Assembly (NCBI GenBank): GCA_001970955.1
Contig: MPUH01000123.1
Location: forward strand, 36,752-100,751
DNA from: Stentor coeruleus
Taxonomy: Eukaryota; Ciliophora; Heterotrichea; Heterotrichida; Stentoridae
Length of the DNA stretch: 64,000 nt
Direction: 5' to 3'
The notes beneath the pieces are model-generated. The model saw nothing but the letters and a program-made list of their open reading frames with translations, ran no database searches and was not told the origin of the DNA. Both the position numbers and the translations under genes were made by a program. Below are positions 27,524-37,321 of the stretch, one piece after another. Position 1 is the stretch's first letter, and every line of letters begins with the position of its first letter.

Positions 27524-28405
27524 ATGAGGTGGCCTGGCCATTTATTACAAAACTATCACGACCCATCTCGGCAACTGTTTAACTTTCCTCTAAAATTTGG
27601 GACTTTTGGCTGCCCTCCTTCGAATTATGTACCTTTTACTTAGACTTTATACCATAAATTCATAAAATCATATGCATTTTCTGCAGCTGATAATTCTGAA
27701 TTTCAAACAAAGTTTATTCATATGCTCAAAGCAATGCAAAATAATCCTGAAGATTTATCTGAATTAATGAAACCTGAACTATATACAAAAGTTCAAGAAT
27801 CTCTATACAAACTTAAATCAATGGGATACAGAACAAAACTTATTAACCAATGGGAAGGGGTTATTGAATGGAAACTTTATGGATATATGAGATATGAAGG
27901 AATTTCCCCATTTGCCCAACAAAACTTCCCATATAATTTCTATAACATAAATCAAATAAATGCTCTTCATATTCCTATAAGAATGGAATTTGAATTAGAT
28001 CAAAGATATCTTATAAGAGAAAAAGAAGGAAAAGAACTTATTAAATATGAAAACCCTTATGATATAAGAAATTTACCAAAAGAAAGCAAACATTTACATG
28101 AAATGCTTAATAAATATCCGGTTTATATTCTTAGTGTTGATATTGGCATTTTATCTATGTGTAAATTTCATATTATTGACTTATATTCACAAAAAGCTGT
28201 TGTTGAAGGGGAAAAAACAGGTGATGAGTATGAATTTCATTTGATTCGATATGAAAAAGTTTTCCCAAAAGATGAAGAAAAATATTCTAAAGATTTAGAT
28301 TACCAGAAGTTTATGGATACAAATTTTAAACGTGAACAATACAATTGGATGATGGCGGATGTGGACCAGTATATGAATCATCTTCCAATAGCATCATCTA
28401 GTTAG
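27524..28405 (+). CDS. Putative Tim44-like/mL45-type mitochondrial protein (two exons)
   Basis: 288 aa after removing a 15-nt intron; exons 27524-27628 and 27644-28405. The second part has the general pattern of a Tim44-like fold: a helix (HKFIKSYAFSAADNS), 'LSELMKPELYTKVQESLYKL' (the tail-of-helix 'L..lltpeLy..l...l' pattern), then beta-rich segments with HIPIRMEFELDQRYLIREK and YPVYILSVDIGILSMCKFHIIDL. Tim44-like proteins dock the import motor or mitoribosome at the inner membrane (Tim44, Mba1, mL45). The similarity is by pattern only. The first exon (MRWPGHLLQNYHDPSRQLFNF) is short. No other family comes to mind. Confidence 0.5.
27629..27643 (+). other. 15-nt intron in the Tim44-like gene
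   Basis: GTACCTTTTACTTAG. It ends in an in-frame TAG; removal keeps the frame and joins the ATG-containing first exon to the main frame. A at position 10. Confidence 0.85.
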
Positions 28406-28448
28406 TATTATAGATTAAATGGTTTTTATATAAGAAATCTGCCTAAAT

Positions 28449-29379
28449 ATGGTATCTAGTAGTAATGCATAGTCAGGAGTGAAAACTGTTATCATTCTGA
28501 TGATGTTTCATATTCATGTTCTAGTACTCCTAGCTTTTCGATGCCCTGATTTAATTGGTTTAGAGAATAAAGTTATTGGCTTCTGGGCTGTAGTTTTAAT
28601 AACTGTGGTCCTATATTTGAAAACATCGCTTATGGACCCTGGATACTGGCCTTTACAACTACCTACATCAAGACCTGAAGGAACTTTTGTTGTTTTAGTC
28701 GAAGATCGTCCATTAGCTAATCAAGAAAACATTGAAACTATTCGTGAAGGTAATACTCCTAGTGAAAACATTCCAACTATTCGAGATTTTAACTCCCCAT
28801 GCGAAAACCCTAACGACCTTTCTAAGCAAAATCTTGTCAAGCATGAAACTGATTCTAATACCACTGGGCGCTTTTGCTCTTATTGTAAAATCTCACAACA
28901 ACTAAGAACTAAACACTGTAGGGATTGTAATAAATGTGTTGCTCTTTATGATCATCATTGTCCTTGGATTGGTGGTTGTGTTGGTCAGAATAACAGATTT
29001 TACTTTTTTTGGTATGTTTTGTTTCAGTGTATTGAATTATGGATGGCTGATATTTATGTAAAAAATTATTTAGTGTGTACTTAGCTTTGAAGATAGTGAT
29101 GGGGTAATTTATTGGATGTATGAAAATATTTTAAGAGTACTTTTGATGATTATTTTATCACTTTTTACCCTTATGGTCACGATGCTTTTATTTTTTCATA
29201 TATTTTTAGCGGTCCAAGGATTTACTACTTGGGAATTTCTTTCCTGGAATAAAATTGAATATTTGAAGACGAGAACGTCTAAGAAAAATCCTTTTAGTAT
29301 AGGTTTTTTCGGGAATATTTATAGGTATTGTTGTGAGAAAATTCCTCAGTTTAAAATATGGGAATTACCAAGTGAATAA
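28449..29379 (+). CDS. DHHC-type protein S-acyltransferase (three exons)
   Basis: 299 aa; exons 28449-28461, 28477-29057 and 29074-29379, split by a 15-nt and a 16-nt intron. The first exon is only MVSS plus one base. Two N-terminal membrane helices, a DPG motif (SLMDPGYWP, about 55-63), the Cys-rich domain C138...C171 with DHHC at 163-166 (CVALYDHHCPWIGGCVGQNN), further helices, and the TTxE motif TTWE at 249-252 are all in family order. The enzyme palmitoylates Cys residues of membrane-associated proteins, usually at Golgi or plasma membrane. Without the second intron the protein would lack TTxE and the last helices. The next gene encodes a protein with a likely myristoylation/palmitoylation N-terminus, but adjacency is not evidence of pairing. 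Confidence 0.93.
28462..28476 (+). other. 15-nt intron, first in the DHHC gene
   Basis: GTAATGCATAGTCAG, ending in CAG. It carries an in-frame TAG; removal links the start ATG (28449) to the long frame. A at position 10. Confidence 0.8.
29058..29073 (+). other. 16-nt intron, second in the DHHC gene
   Basis: GTAAAAAATTATTTAG. Sixteen bases, so removal shifts the frame by one and joins the catalytic part to the frame that encodes TTWE. The A is at position 11, still six bases from the 3' end as in the 15-nt introns. Confidence 0.9.
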
Positions 29380-29777
29380 AGATATGATTATTTTTAGTTG
29401 TAAAAGATTTTGGTTAATGTGTTAGTTTTTTTTTTTTGATTTGGGTGATATGATGATTAGATAATATTATGTGAATTTTATATTTGGATTAATTTTTATA
29501 TAGAAAAAGAGTTTTTGATACTAAAGGGAATAAGGTTTTATCATGAAATTATAATGGAATAATGGATTTAAATGTAATTATATTATTACATGATATTAAT
29601 ATCATTTTGGGTTTTTAAAAATAGTGGTTTAAATTAAGATTTTTTGTCATGAATTGTTTTAAAATTTGATAAAACTAGAGGAATTGTAGGAAATTTATTA
29701 AAAGAAATATCAGAATAAACAAATGATAATAACAGTAGTTATAAAAAACATAAAAAAATAGTAGATTATATTTATTA
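29380..29777. other. Intergenic, nothing recognised
   Basis: About 400 bases, T-rich, with a T10 run near 29430. No gene is seen. Confidence 0.4.
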
Positions 29778-30830
29778 ATGGGGAACTGTCAAAAAGAAAA
29801 AATTTCAGCAGTGGGTATTCAAGATAAAATATTTTCAGCAATAAAATCAGGAGTTTATCGTAGATTTACCTCTATTGTTGATTTTGCTAAACTTACAATT
29901 GGAATTGAAGCCTTAGACAATTTACGAATGAAACATAAAAGAATCACAACAAATCCAATAGGTCTTTGCCTTTTACTCGGTTGTACTGATATGTTTAAAT
30001 ATTTTCTTAACTGTGGTTGTAATACATTAGAGATGGAAAAATGTTTCAGTATCACACAGTTTAATTCAATCGAATACATCTGCCGTCAAGGTTTCCATGA
30101 AATCTTAAAAGTTTACTTACCCATCGCTTTGACTGCAAATGTTTTTTCTAATAAAACTTCAACAAACAGTTATAGTATGATACTTTCGGGAAGTTATAAT
30201 ATAAAATCAGAAATGCTACCAATTCATCTAGCTTGTCATAATGGTCATTCTGAAATTATATCATTTCTCTTTAATTACTTCAAAAACTATGATAATATTC
30301 CTAGAGAATATGATATTGAATCATTAGAAGAAAATACAGGAGAAAATTGTGCTCTTATAGCATGTAGAGAGGGTCATTTTGATATAGTAAAATATCTTTA
30401 TACTGTTTGCAATGCTAATTTCCATATAATAAACAACTTTAACGAAAATGCTATAATTGTAACTATTGCTGGGATGAATAAAAATCCACATTATAAATTT
30501 GTTGATATACTTCAATATCTTGTTGAAGATATCAAAGTTGATGTGAAATATATGTATGAAGAAGCTATTGTTTTAGCTAAAAGTCGTCCTATTTATAATT
30601 ATTTATCGGGTAAGCTAAAAAAAATAGGCATTATTGCTGAAAGAAAAAATTTTGATGATATTTCTTATGAGTATAGGAAAAAGGGAGATGATGAATTTGA
30701 AGAACCACCAGAAAGACTTTTTTCAGAATCTTTTATTCAGGAATCGAAATATGATGATATGAGATCGGCTTTAAGTTCAATACATGAAAGTGTAAACTCT
30801 AATGATTTTAAAGATTCTCAGATTTTTTAA
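29778..30830 (+). CDS. Ankyrin-repeat protein with predicted N-terminal double acylation
   Basis: 350 aa. The start MGNCQKEK fits an N-myristoylation site (Gly2) with an adjacent Cys (Cys4) for palmitoylation. Ankyrin-type repeats are visible at about 145-170 (LPIHLACHNGHSEIISFLF) and 190-217 (NCALIACREGHFDIVKYLY), with more diverged units before (TNPIGLCLLLGCTDMFKYFL) and after (VTIAGMNKN...FVDILQYL). The C-terminal 70 residues are acidic and Ser-rich. Inference: a membrane-tethered adaptor. The start ATG is confirmed by the acylation signature. Confidence 0.75.
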   Translation: MGNCQKEKISAVGIQDKIFSAIKSGVYRRFTSIVDFAKLTIGIEALDNLRMKHKRITTNPIGLCLLLGCTDMFKYFLNCGCNTLEMEKCFSITQFNSIEYICRQGFHEILKVYLPIALTANVFSNKTSTNSYSMILSGSYNIKSEMLPIHLACHNGHSEIISFLFNYFKNYDNIPREYDIESLEENTGENCALIACREGHFDIVKYLYTVCNANFHIINNFNENAIIVTIAGMNKNPHYKFVDILQYLVEDIKVDVKYMYEEAIVLAKSRPIYNYLSGKLKKIGIIAERKNFDDISYEYRKKGDDEFEEPPERLFSESFIQESKYDDMRSALSSIHESVNSNDFKDSQIF

Positions 30831-30869
30831 ATTCTCTAATGCCTTATATATGAGGATAGTATTATAAAT

Positions 30870-33800
30870 ATGGAAAGTAAGTCAGATATTAGAAGTGATC
30901 TTGATGATTACGTTCAAGTTGATAATGCAGCTCCTGATAACACTTTTAAAAACACATACTCAGATGATGATATATTACCAAAAAAGCGGCTAAAAGATTC
31001 TAAAAGGAATGAGCATCTACACAATGATACGCTAAAAGGCAATTTGGATACAGACTCAGAAGAAAGTGCTCCAGTGAAAAAGAAAAAACTCCAAGAAAAG
31101 GAACGATCCTCAAACTTTCAAGAATTTCCAACAACATCAAATCCAAATCTCCAGCTTGCAGCATCGATTTTTGGTTCCAGCCGCCCTTATTCTGACAAAG
31201 ATACGCGAAAACATGATTTCGAGCCTGCAGAGCAACGTGAAAAATACATCAGAACTGAAGACGACCTAATATGCGAAATAGACATTCCAGAAAGATTGCA
31301 AAAAGTTTTCAAAAATCGTGAATCTCCTTCTGAAACCGAGTTATCATTAGAAGTGAATTGGATTTTTAACAAAATTCAATCAACAAGAAATATCGAATGT
31401 CCAAACAGCCTAAAATCCAAAATATCTCAATTTCTTTATTTCTATCGTGTTGAAAAATATGAAATTCCTTTTATATCAAGATACAGGATGAACATTCTCA
31501 AACCAGAACTTCATTGTGATCTTTGGCAACTACACAACTGGGATAAAGAATGGGGTTATCTCTATTCTACCAAACAATCAATGAAACTCCTCTATGAAAC
31601 CAGTGAAAAAAATCGTCAACTCTTATCTCAAAACCATGAAATAGACTCAAATTCCAAAGTCCTGACAAATAAAAACATAGAAATTGAAAAAGAATTAGAA
31701 ACCTACCCAATAAATTACATTTACAACATCAGCGACTTAGAAGAATTTTTTAAAGTGCATATTTACACATACATAAAAGAAAAAAAATCTTTTACCTCAT
31801 TCAATGCCTTACAAGAAATCCGTAAAAGCAATATAATAAATTTTATAAACACAGCAGGTTTAAATCCTATTCAATTTAGTGAAAACCTTATAAATGGTTT
31901 GATTATCCATACACCTTGTAAAATAAGATTAACACCTTATGAATTAGCTTTTGAGTTTATTTCAAGTACTTATTCTGATGAACTACAAATAATCAATGCT
32001 GCATGTTTATTAATGAAAACAGAACTTGCGGTATTACCATCAATCAGATATTATATTAGAAATCTTTATTTGAAATATGTTAAAATATACACATCACCAA
32101 CTGAAAAAGGGATAATTAGCCTTGGGGTTTTTCATCCATATTATAGGGTTAAAAACCTTGCACAAGGAAAAAATGTTGAAACTTGGTCTGGAGAAATGTG
32201 GGCAGAAGTTCTAAAATGTGAAGAACAAGGGCTTATTAATGTGAGGTTTAAACTTCCTTGGAAATGTGAAATAAACAACAGAGAAGATAAAATCCTTAAA
32301 ACTGTTGAAAAATATTATCTAAGTATCGAAGAAAATGATATAGAAAATGATTGGAATTTATTTAGAATTCAAGTACTTAAACAAGCTCTTGAACAGATTT
32401 ATGAAGATACAGCTGATAATATTAGAAAAAATCTAACTTTTATGGCTAAAGAGTATATAAAACTTGAAGTTCAAACAAGTTTTTATAGTTTAATAAACCA
32501 AGGAACTTATGTTAAAAAAAATGGTAAAATTATTGCTTTTGTTACTGATCCTAATGTTCAGGTTTTTGGTAGTAGTTGTTTAGCGTTATTAAATGGATAT
32601 GGAGAACTTATAGATGAATTTACTTTAGATACTTTAGCTGTAAAAAAACCTGAATGTTTGATTGATACTGATAAATTTATGTGGATGAAAGATAAATGCA
32701 CTTTTGCTAAGATGGTTTTGAAACATCAACCTGATGCTATAGCAATTGCAGCTAATTCTTTACAAGCTTTAGTACTTAGGAAAAATGTTATGGGAATTAT
32801 AGAGAAATTGCAGATTGAAAATTTTGATAGGGTTGAGTTTGGATTTGAAATTGATGAAAGTTTTTTACTTAGACATTTGATTCCGGTTTTTATGATTGAT
32901 CCACAAGTACCAAGATTGTTTGCTACTTCGCAAAGGTCGAAGAGGATGATACCTGATTGTAGAATGTTGGGTAGAATGGCGATTTCAACTGCTAGGATGC
33001 TGCAGAATCCATGTGCTGAAACACTAAGCCTAGGAACTGATCCTAACGAGCTACAAATAAAATATCTTAACTTACACCCTTTACAATCTTTGTTATATGA
33101 AACAGAATTTTTATCAGCAATAGAAATTGTATCAGTAGAATATGTTTCACAATCTGGGGTTGTATTAAATGAAATTATTCAACTTGAACATATGCTTGTA
33201 ATTCTTAACTTCATTCCAGGTCTTGGTCCAATCAAAGCCCAAAAACTACTTCACTGCTTGCAAAAAAAACTAAAAAAAAGACTAAAAACTCGTGCTGAAC
33301 TAAAAGAAAAACATTTTCTTGAACAGCGAGTTTATGAAAATGCGGCAAGTTTTTTCAAAATCACATATGAAAGTCAAGAAAATAATCTACTAGACTCAAC
33401 AAGAATCCACCCAGAATCTTATGATCTTGCAATAATACTAGCCAAAAGCATAACTTCAGATTTGCCCCTAAATGATAAAGATTTAATAAAAGAAGTTATG
33501 AACAAGCCTAATAAATTACAAGATTTAGACTTAAAAAAATATGCTCAAGTTCATATGGACCATACTGGAATTAACATAGAAGAAACTCTAGAATGTATTA
33601 TATTTGAATTAAAAATGCCTTATTTTACAAATAAAAAAATCTATAAAGATATTTCCCCACAGAATATTATGTATTTAGTAACAGGTGAGAATAAAAATAC
33701 TCTTGAAAAAGGAAGAATTGCTTATGTTAATGTAATACGCTATGATGAATCAAAAAAAATCCTTAAATGTCACTTAGAATGTGGTCTTGAAGGTATAGTT

Positions 33801-36116
33801 GAAGCTGATATGATACCTCCAGCTCGTTTTCAGAAAAAAGATAGTGAAAATTTCCGCAAAGGCGAAATCCTCATAGCCCGGATTATTGAAATAGCAGCAA
33901 AAGTCAAAGGTAAAGACGTGTTTTTTAATATAAACTTAAGCTTGCTTCCTGAAGATATTGAAAACCATAGTAAATTTTTCCAACTCTCTTTAGATGATTC
34001 ATTTGTTATTGATAAAAATGACTGGGAAGAAAGGTTATTATTTGATAATGAATATAAAAACAAACAAAAATATGTACCTAGGATTTCTATACATCCAAAA
34101 TTTAAAAATATCGGCTTAAAAACTGCTTGTGAAGAACTTGCAAATAAAAATATTGGTGAATGCATTTTCCGTCCATCTAGTCGAGGTGATGATCATCTAA
34201 CATGTTCTTGGAAATTCTACAATTTAGTCTATAGTCATTTAGATATTAATGAAGAAGGAAAACCAGCTATAAACATGCTTGGAGTTAAGTTTAGAATTTC
34301 TAATGATACTTATGATTCTTTACAAGAAATTATTGATAAATACATTGATCCTTGTGTAAATTTGATAATAGAAACAATAAATCATGCAAAGTTTCAAGAC
34401 TCAATTTCAAGTGGTGTGAAAGTAATTGAAAATCTTATTATTCAAGAAAAAAGAGCTAGACCATCTTCAATTCCTTATTATTTCACAATCTGTCAAGAAT
34501 ATCCTCAATATATTGTCCTTTATTATATGCCTAAAGAAGAAATTATAATAGAGTTTATTAAAGTTAAGCCAAAAGGTTTGTTTTTCCATGAAGCATATCA
34601 TCCAAATATTAATTTTCTTGTTAGTTGGTTTAAAAGGCATTATTCTGATAAGGCATATAAAAACCAACTTGAACTTTCTAAGCCTCCAGTAATTGATACA
34701 AATATTTATTCAACTTTTTGTGGGAATAATCAAATTGAAGAAGTTTTAAATAATGAAAATTTAAACCCTAACACCCAACAAAATTTACCTGAAACAAAAT
34801 CACATAAAAAAAATATTCATGTGAACTTATATGGATGGGATGAATGTGTGGATATGAAAAATGATTGGCAAACAAGTCAAAATTCAGATAAAATTATAGA
34901 AAAAACTCCAGTCAAAAATTTTAATCATAATAATGATAAGATAATCGATAATAAAAACTGGGGTCAAGAAGAAAATAAGAGTGGATTATTGAGAGATCCT
35001 ATAAATAATATGTCTTGGGGATGTTTTAATGCTTGGAATTCATCTGAGAATATTGTTGAGAATAGTAATAAAGAAGGTATAAATTTAAAAGATAAGAATA
35101 ATGAAGGTAAGGGAAACTGTTTTAAATGTGGCCAGCCTGGGCATATATCGAAAGGATGTCAAAATCTTTCTGTAGATAAAATTGATGATAGATCTTGTTA
35201 TAATTGTGGAAAAGTTGGTCATATATCGAAAGAATGCCCTAGTGAGAAGAAATTTAATAACGGAGACTGTTTTAAATGTGGCGAGCCAGGGCATAAATCA
35301 AAAGACTGCCCAAATAAGAAACCTGTAAACGATGATTGTTTTACTTGTGGCATGTCAGGACATAAATCAAAAGACTGTCCAAATAAGAAACTTAACAATG
35401 ATAATTGTTTTAATTGTGGACAACCAGGGCATAAATCAAAAGATTGTTCTAAAGAAAAAATCCCAACAGGAGATTGTTTTAAATGTGGACAACCTGGTCA
35501 TAAATCAAAAGATTGCCAAAAAGAAAAAAGCATTAAAAAAAATGATTGTTTTAACTGTGGTAAACCAGGGCATATATCAAAAGATTGTCCAAATGGGAAA
35601 AAGTCTAATAGTGGAGAGTGTTTTAATTGTGGCAAACTTGGTCATTGGTCAAAAGATTGTCCTAATGAAAAAAAACCTAATAATGGAGAGTGTTTTAACT
35701 GTGGTCAGTTAGGACATAGATCAAGAGATTGTCCTAATCCTAAAAAAGAAAGAAATAGAGAGTCAAGAGGACAAAGTAAAGAAAGGAGAAATGAGAAAAA
35801 AAACCAAAATTTTAAAGATAAAAAATCAAAGAATTTAGGAGAAGATTCAGGATTTGGGGCATGGGGTTCTAATACTGCTAATTGTGATGTTTCTGGATGG
35901 GGTAATCAAGGATGGGTTAATGATAAAAATAACTCAAGCTGGGGAAATGATACTAATTCTGGTATTTCGTCTAATGGTGGATGGAATAACTCTAGTAATA
36001 GAGGAAATTTTTCGAGTAATAGTAGCAATGGAATAGGCTGGGAATGCCCTGAAACTCCTTCATTTCCTAAGAGTAATAGCTCTTGGGGAAATAGCGGAAA
36101 TAATTCAGGATGGTAA
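30870..36116 (+). CDS. SPT6: Transcription elongation factor SPT6 with a nine-CCHC-knuckle and GW/WG C-terminal tail
   Basis: 1748 aa, single exon. SPT6 is a histone chaperone that travels with RNA polymerase II. An acidic/Lys N-terminus is followed by the Tex/SPT6 core: helical domain, YqgF-like fold (about 553-700, IIAFVTDPNVQVFGSS), helix-hairpin-helix (about 781, LNFIPGLGPIKAQKLL), S1 domain (about 946-1030, GRIAYVNVIRYDE...LEGIVEADMIP) and the SPT6 tandem SH2 (first at about 1074-1170, GECIFRPSSRGDDHLTCSW, with the phosphate-binding Arg). The tail is unusual: WG/GW motifs (YGWDE, NWGQE, SWGCF), nine CCHC zinc knuckles (1417-1621, CFKCGQPGHKSKDC type), a Lys/Arg stretch and a Gly/Asn/Ser/Trp region with eight further GW/WG motifs to the last residue. 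GW/WG clusters bind Argonaute/PIWI in other systems; plant SPT6L carries a GW/WG tail and the Tetrahymena Twi1p partner CnjB combines knuckles with GW repeats. Confidence 0.95.
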   Translation: MESKSDIRSDLDDYVQVDNAAPDNTFKNTYSDDDILPKKRLKDSKRNEHLHNDTLKGNLDTDSEESAPVKKKKLQEKERSSNFQEFPTTSNPNLQLAASIFGSSRPYSDKDTRKHDFEPAEQREKYIRTEDDLICEIDIPERLQKVFKNRESPSETELSLEVNWIFNKIQSTRNIECPNSLKSKISQFLYFYRVEKYEIPFISRYRMNILKPELHCDLWQLHNWDKEWGYLYSTKQSMKLLYETSEKNRQLLSQNHEIDSNSKVLTNKNIEIEKELETYPINYIYNISDLEEFFKVHIYTYIKEKKSFTSFNALQEIRKSNIINFINTAGLNPIQFSENLINGLIIHTPCKIRLTPYELAFEFISSTYSDELQIINAACLLMKTELAVLPSIRYYIRNLYLKYVKIYTSPTEKGIISLGVFHPYYRVKNLAQGKNVETWSGEMWAEVLKCEEQGLINVRFKLPWKCEINNREDKILKTVEKYYLSIEENDIENDWNLFRIQVLKQALEQIYEDTADNIRKNLTFMAKEYIKLEVQTSFYSLINQGTYVKKNGKIIAFVTDPNVQVFGSSCLALLNGYGELIDEFTLDTLAVKKPECLIDTDKFMWMKDKCTFAKMVLKHQPDAIAIAANSLQALVLRKNVMGIIEKLQIENFDRVEFGFEIDESFLLRHLIPVFMIDPQVPRLFATSQRSKRMIPDCRMLGRMAISTARMLQNPCAETLSLGTDPNELQIKYLNLHPLQSLLYETEFLSAIEIVSVEYVSQSGVVLNEIIQLEHMLVILNFIPGLGPIKAQKLLHCLQKKLKKRLKTRAELKEKHFLEQRVYENAASFFKITYESQENNLLDSTRIHPESYDLAIILAKSITSDLPLNDKDLIKEVMNKPNKLQDLDLKKYAQVHMDHTGINIEETLECIIFELKMPYFTNKKIYKDISPQNIMYLVTGENKNTLEKGRIAYVNVIRYDESKKILKCHLECGLEGIVEADMIPPARFQKKDSENFRKGEILIARIIEIAAKVKGKDVFFNINLSLLPEDIENHSKFFQLSLDDSFVIDKNDWEERLLFDNEYKNKQKYVPRISIHPKFKNIGLKTACEELANKNIGECIFRPSSRGDDHLTCSWKFYNLVYSHLDINEEGKPAINMLGVKFRISNDTYDSLQEIIDKYIDPCVNLIIETINHAKFQDSISSGVKVIENLIIQEKRARPSSIPYYFTICQEYPQYIVLYYMPKEEIIIEFIKVKPKGLFFHEAYHPNINFLVSWFKRHYSDKAYKNQLELSKPPVIDTNIYSTFCGNNQIEEVLNNENLNPNTQQNLPETKSHKKNIHVNLYGWDECVDMKNDWQTSQNSDKIIEKTPVKNFNHNNDKIIDNKNWGQEENKSGLLRDPINNMSWGCFNAWNSSENIVENSNKEGINLKDKNNEGKGNCFKCGQPGHISKGCQNLSVDKIDDRSCYNCGKVGHISKECPSEKKFNNGDCFKCGEPGHKSKDCPNKKPVNDDCFTCGMSGHKSKDCPNKKLNNDNCFNCGQPGHKSKDCSKEKIPTGDCFKCGQPGHKSKDCQKEKSIKKNDCFNCGKPGHISKDCPNGKKSNSGECFNCGKLGHWSKDCPNEKKPNNGECFNCGQLGHRSRDCPNPKKERNRESRGQSKERRNEKKNQNFKDKKSKNLGEDSGFGAWGSNTANCDVSGWGNQGWVNDKNNSSWGNDTNSGISSNGGWNNSSNRGNFSSNSSNGIGWECPETPSFPKSNSSWGNSGNNSGW
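35118..35732 (+). repeat. Nine tandem CCHC zinc-knuckle units in SPT6
   Basis: In-frame repeats of C-x2-C-x4-H-x4-C with spacers of 9-12 residues. The units are close to CFNCGQPGHKSKDC. Shared wording such as GHKSKDCPNKK and GHISKDC between units suggests expansion by local duplication. Knuckles of this class bind single-stranded RNA or DNA. Confidence 0.95.
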
Positions 36117-36387
36117 ATTTTGATGTATAATTAGTTAACATGGATATTTTTTTGTTTTGCATTTGATTATTGTGTTTATTTATTGTGTAATTTATCATTA
36201 GTTATTATTATGATTTTAGTTTTCAAGATTTGTAAAATAGTGAAAATAAAACTACAAAAAGCATGTCACAAAAAAATAAATCCCAAAATCATACATAATT
36301 TACTATAAAATAATTCCAAGCATTACATTCTCACTACAAAAAACTAATTTTTCTAAATTCTTAATAATCTTCTAACTCAATATCCAA
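36117..36387. other. Short intergenic between convergent genes
   Basis: About 270 bases between the SPT6 stop and the uL22m stop. It is AT-rich and has the 3' ends of both genes; no other feature is seen. Confidence 0.4.
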
Positions 36388-37317
36388 CTATCTATTCTTA
36401 ATATTTTTATTAAAAACCTCCTGTCTCTCTGCTATCCTCTTCTCCACTTCTGCCTTCTTAAATGACCAGTACGCCTGAACAAATGCTTTACTATCTTCTT
36501 CAAGTATAAGTTCTTCAGCATATTCCTTATCCAATACTAATCCTTGTTCTTTTTTATCAATAAGAAACTTTTCAACTTTCCTCTTAAACATAAGCTTCTG
36601 CTGTTGTCGACCTTTAGCAGTTAAATAATTTTGTATTTTCCTAATCTCTTCAAAAGATGAATTCCCTGTAAGAAGCGTACATCGAAGCATATTAGCAATC
36701 GCTGGACTAAATTTCCCTTTCATAATAGTCTTATAAAGTTCTTCAACAGATTTTTCTTCAACAACTATAGTCACTTGAGTCTTAGGCCTTAACATTCTTC
36801 CAAAACGTCCTTTAGCATGTATTCTTATACCTTGAATCCCTTTATTTTTTCCCATTATGATTTCTTTCACATATAATCTATCTTCTTGCATACCTTTATT
36901 ATTAACAGCACTTCTTATCCCAGCTTTCAAAATGTTAATAAGCCAAATTGCAGGTTTTTTTCTTACATTCTCAAGTAACTCAATTGCATCTTCTGCATGT
37001 AAATTCTTTATAGCCCTAGTCATTCCCCAGAGTTTTTTTATACTAGTCCTTAAATATTTTCTTGTTGCTTTAACAGTTTTAGCCATGTCTTCTGAGGATT
37101 TTTTTACAGGGAAACGTGTATTTGGGTGTGCTACTAATGGAACTAAGGATGATGAAGGAGCTAATTGTAAGGCTACTAATGCAGGAGCATTTAAAGGAGA
37201 AGACCTAGGTTGAATAGGTAAACCACGTGGGGCAAAGTACTGAGGTGGAGGAGGGATGGGTTTAGTATGCACCAGGTGTACACTTTTGTGAAGACTTCGT
37301 GACAGAATTAGCAGCAT
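36388..37317 (-). CDS. MRPL22: Mitochondrial ribosomal protein uL22m
   Basis: 309 aa from the ATG at 37317. The frame extends 32 codons further upstream, but that part lies inside the oppositely oriented LC8 gene and is not expected to be coding. The N-terminus (MLLILSRSLHKSVHLVH) fits a mitochondrial presequence; a Pro-rich linker follows. The uL22 domain spans about 80-196: KATRKYLRTSIKKLW, EDAIELLENVRKKPAIWLIN, GIRSAVNNKGM, LYVKEIIMGKNKGIQGIRIH and the hallmark AKGRFGRMLRPKTQVTIVV. A C-terminal helical extension of about 110 residues follows. uL22 lines the peptide exit tunnel. Its start codon is 4 bp from the LC8 start codon. Confidence 0.92.
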   Translation of the reverse strand: MLLILSRSLHKSVHLVHTKPIPPPPQYFAPRGLPIQPRSSPLNAPALVALQLAPSSSLVPLVAHPNTRFPVKKSSEDMAKTVKATRKYLRTSIKKLWGMTRAIKNLHAEDAIELLENVRKKPAIWLINILKAGIRSAVNNKGMQEDRLYVKEIIMGKNKGIQGIRIHAKGRFGRMLRPKTQVTIVVEEKSVEELYKTIMKGKFSPAIANMLRCTLLTGNSSFEEIRKIQNYLTAKGRQQQKLMFKRKVEKFLIDKKEQGLVLDKEYAEELILEEDSKAFVQAYWSFKKAEVEKRIAERQEVFNKNIKNR

Positions 37318-37321
37318 TATA
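37318..37321. promoter_or_regulatory. 4-bp TATA spacer between two divergent start codons
   Basis: The only sequence between the uL22m ATG (minus, 37317) and the LC8 ATG (plus, 37322) is TATA, a palindrome. Any promoter and 5' leader must overlap the opposite coding sequence, or transcription must start within a few bases of each ATG. Confidence 0.6.
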
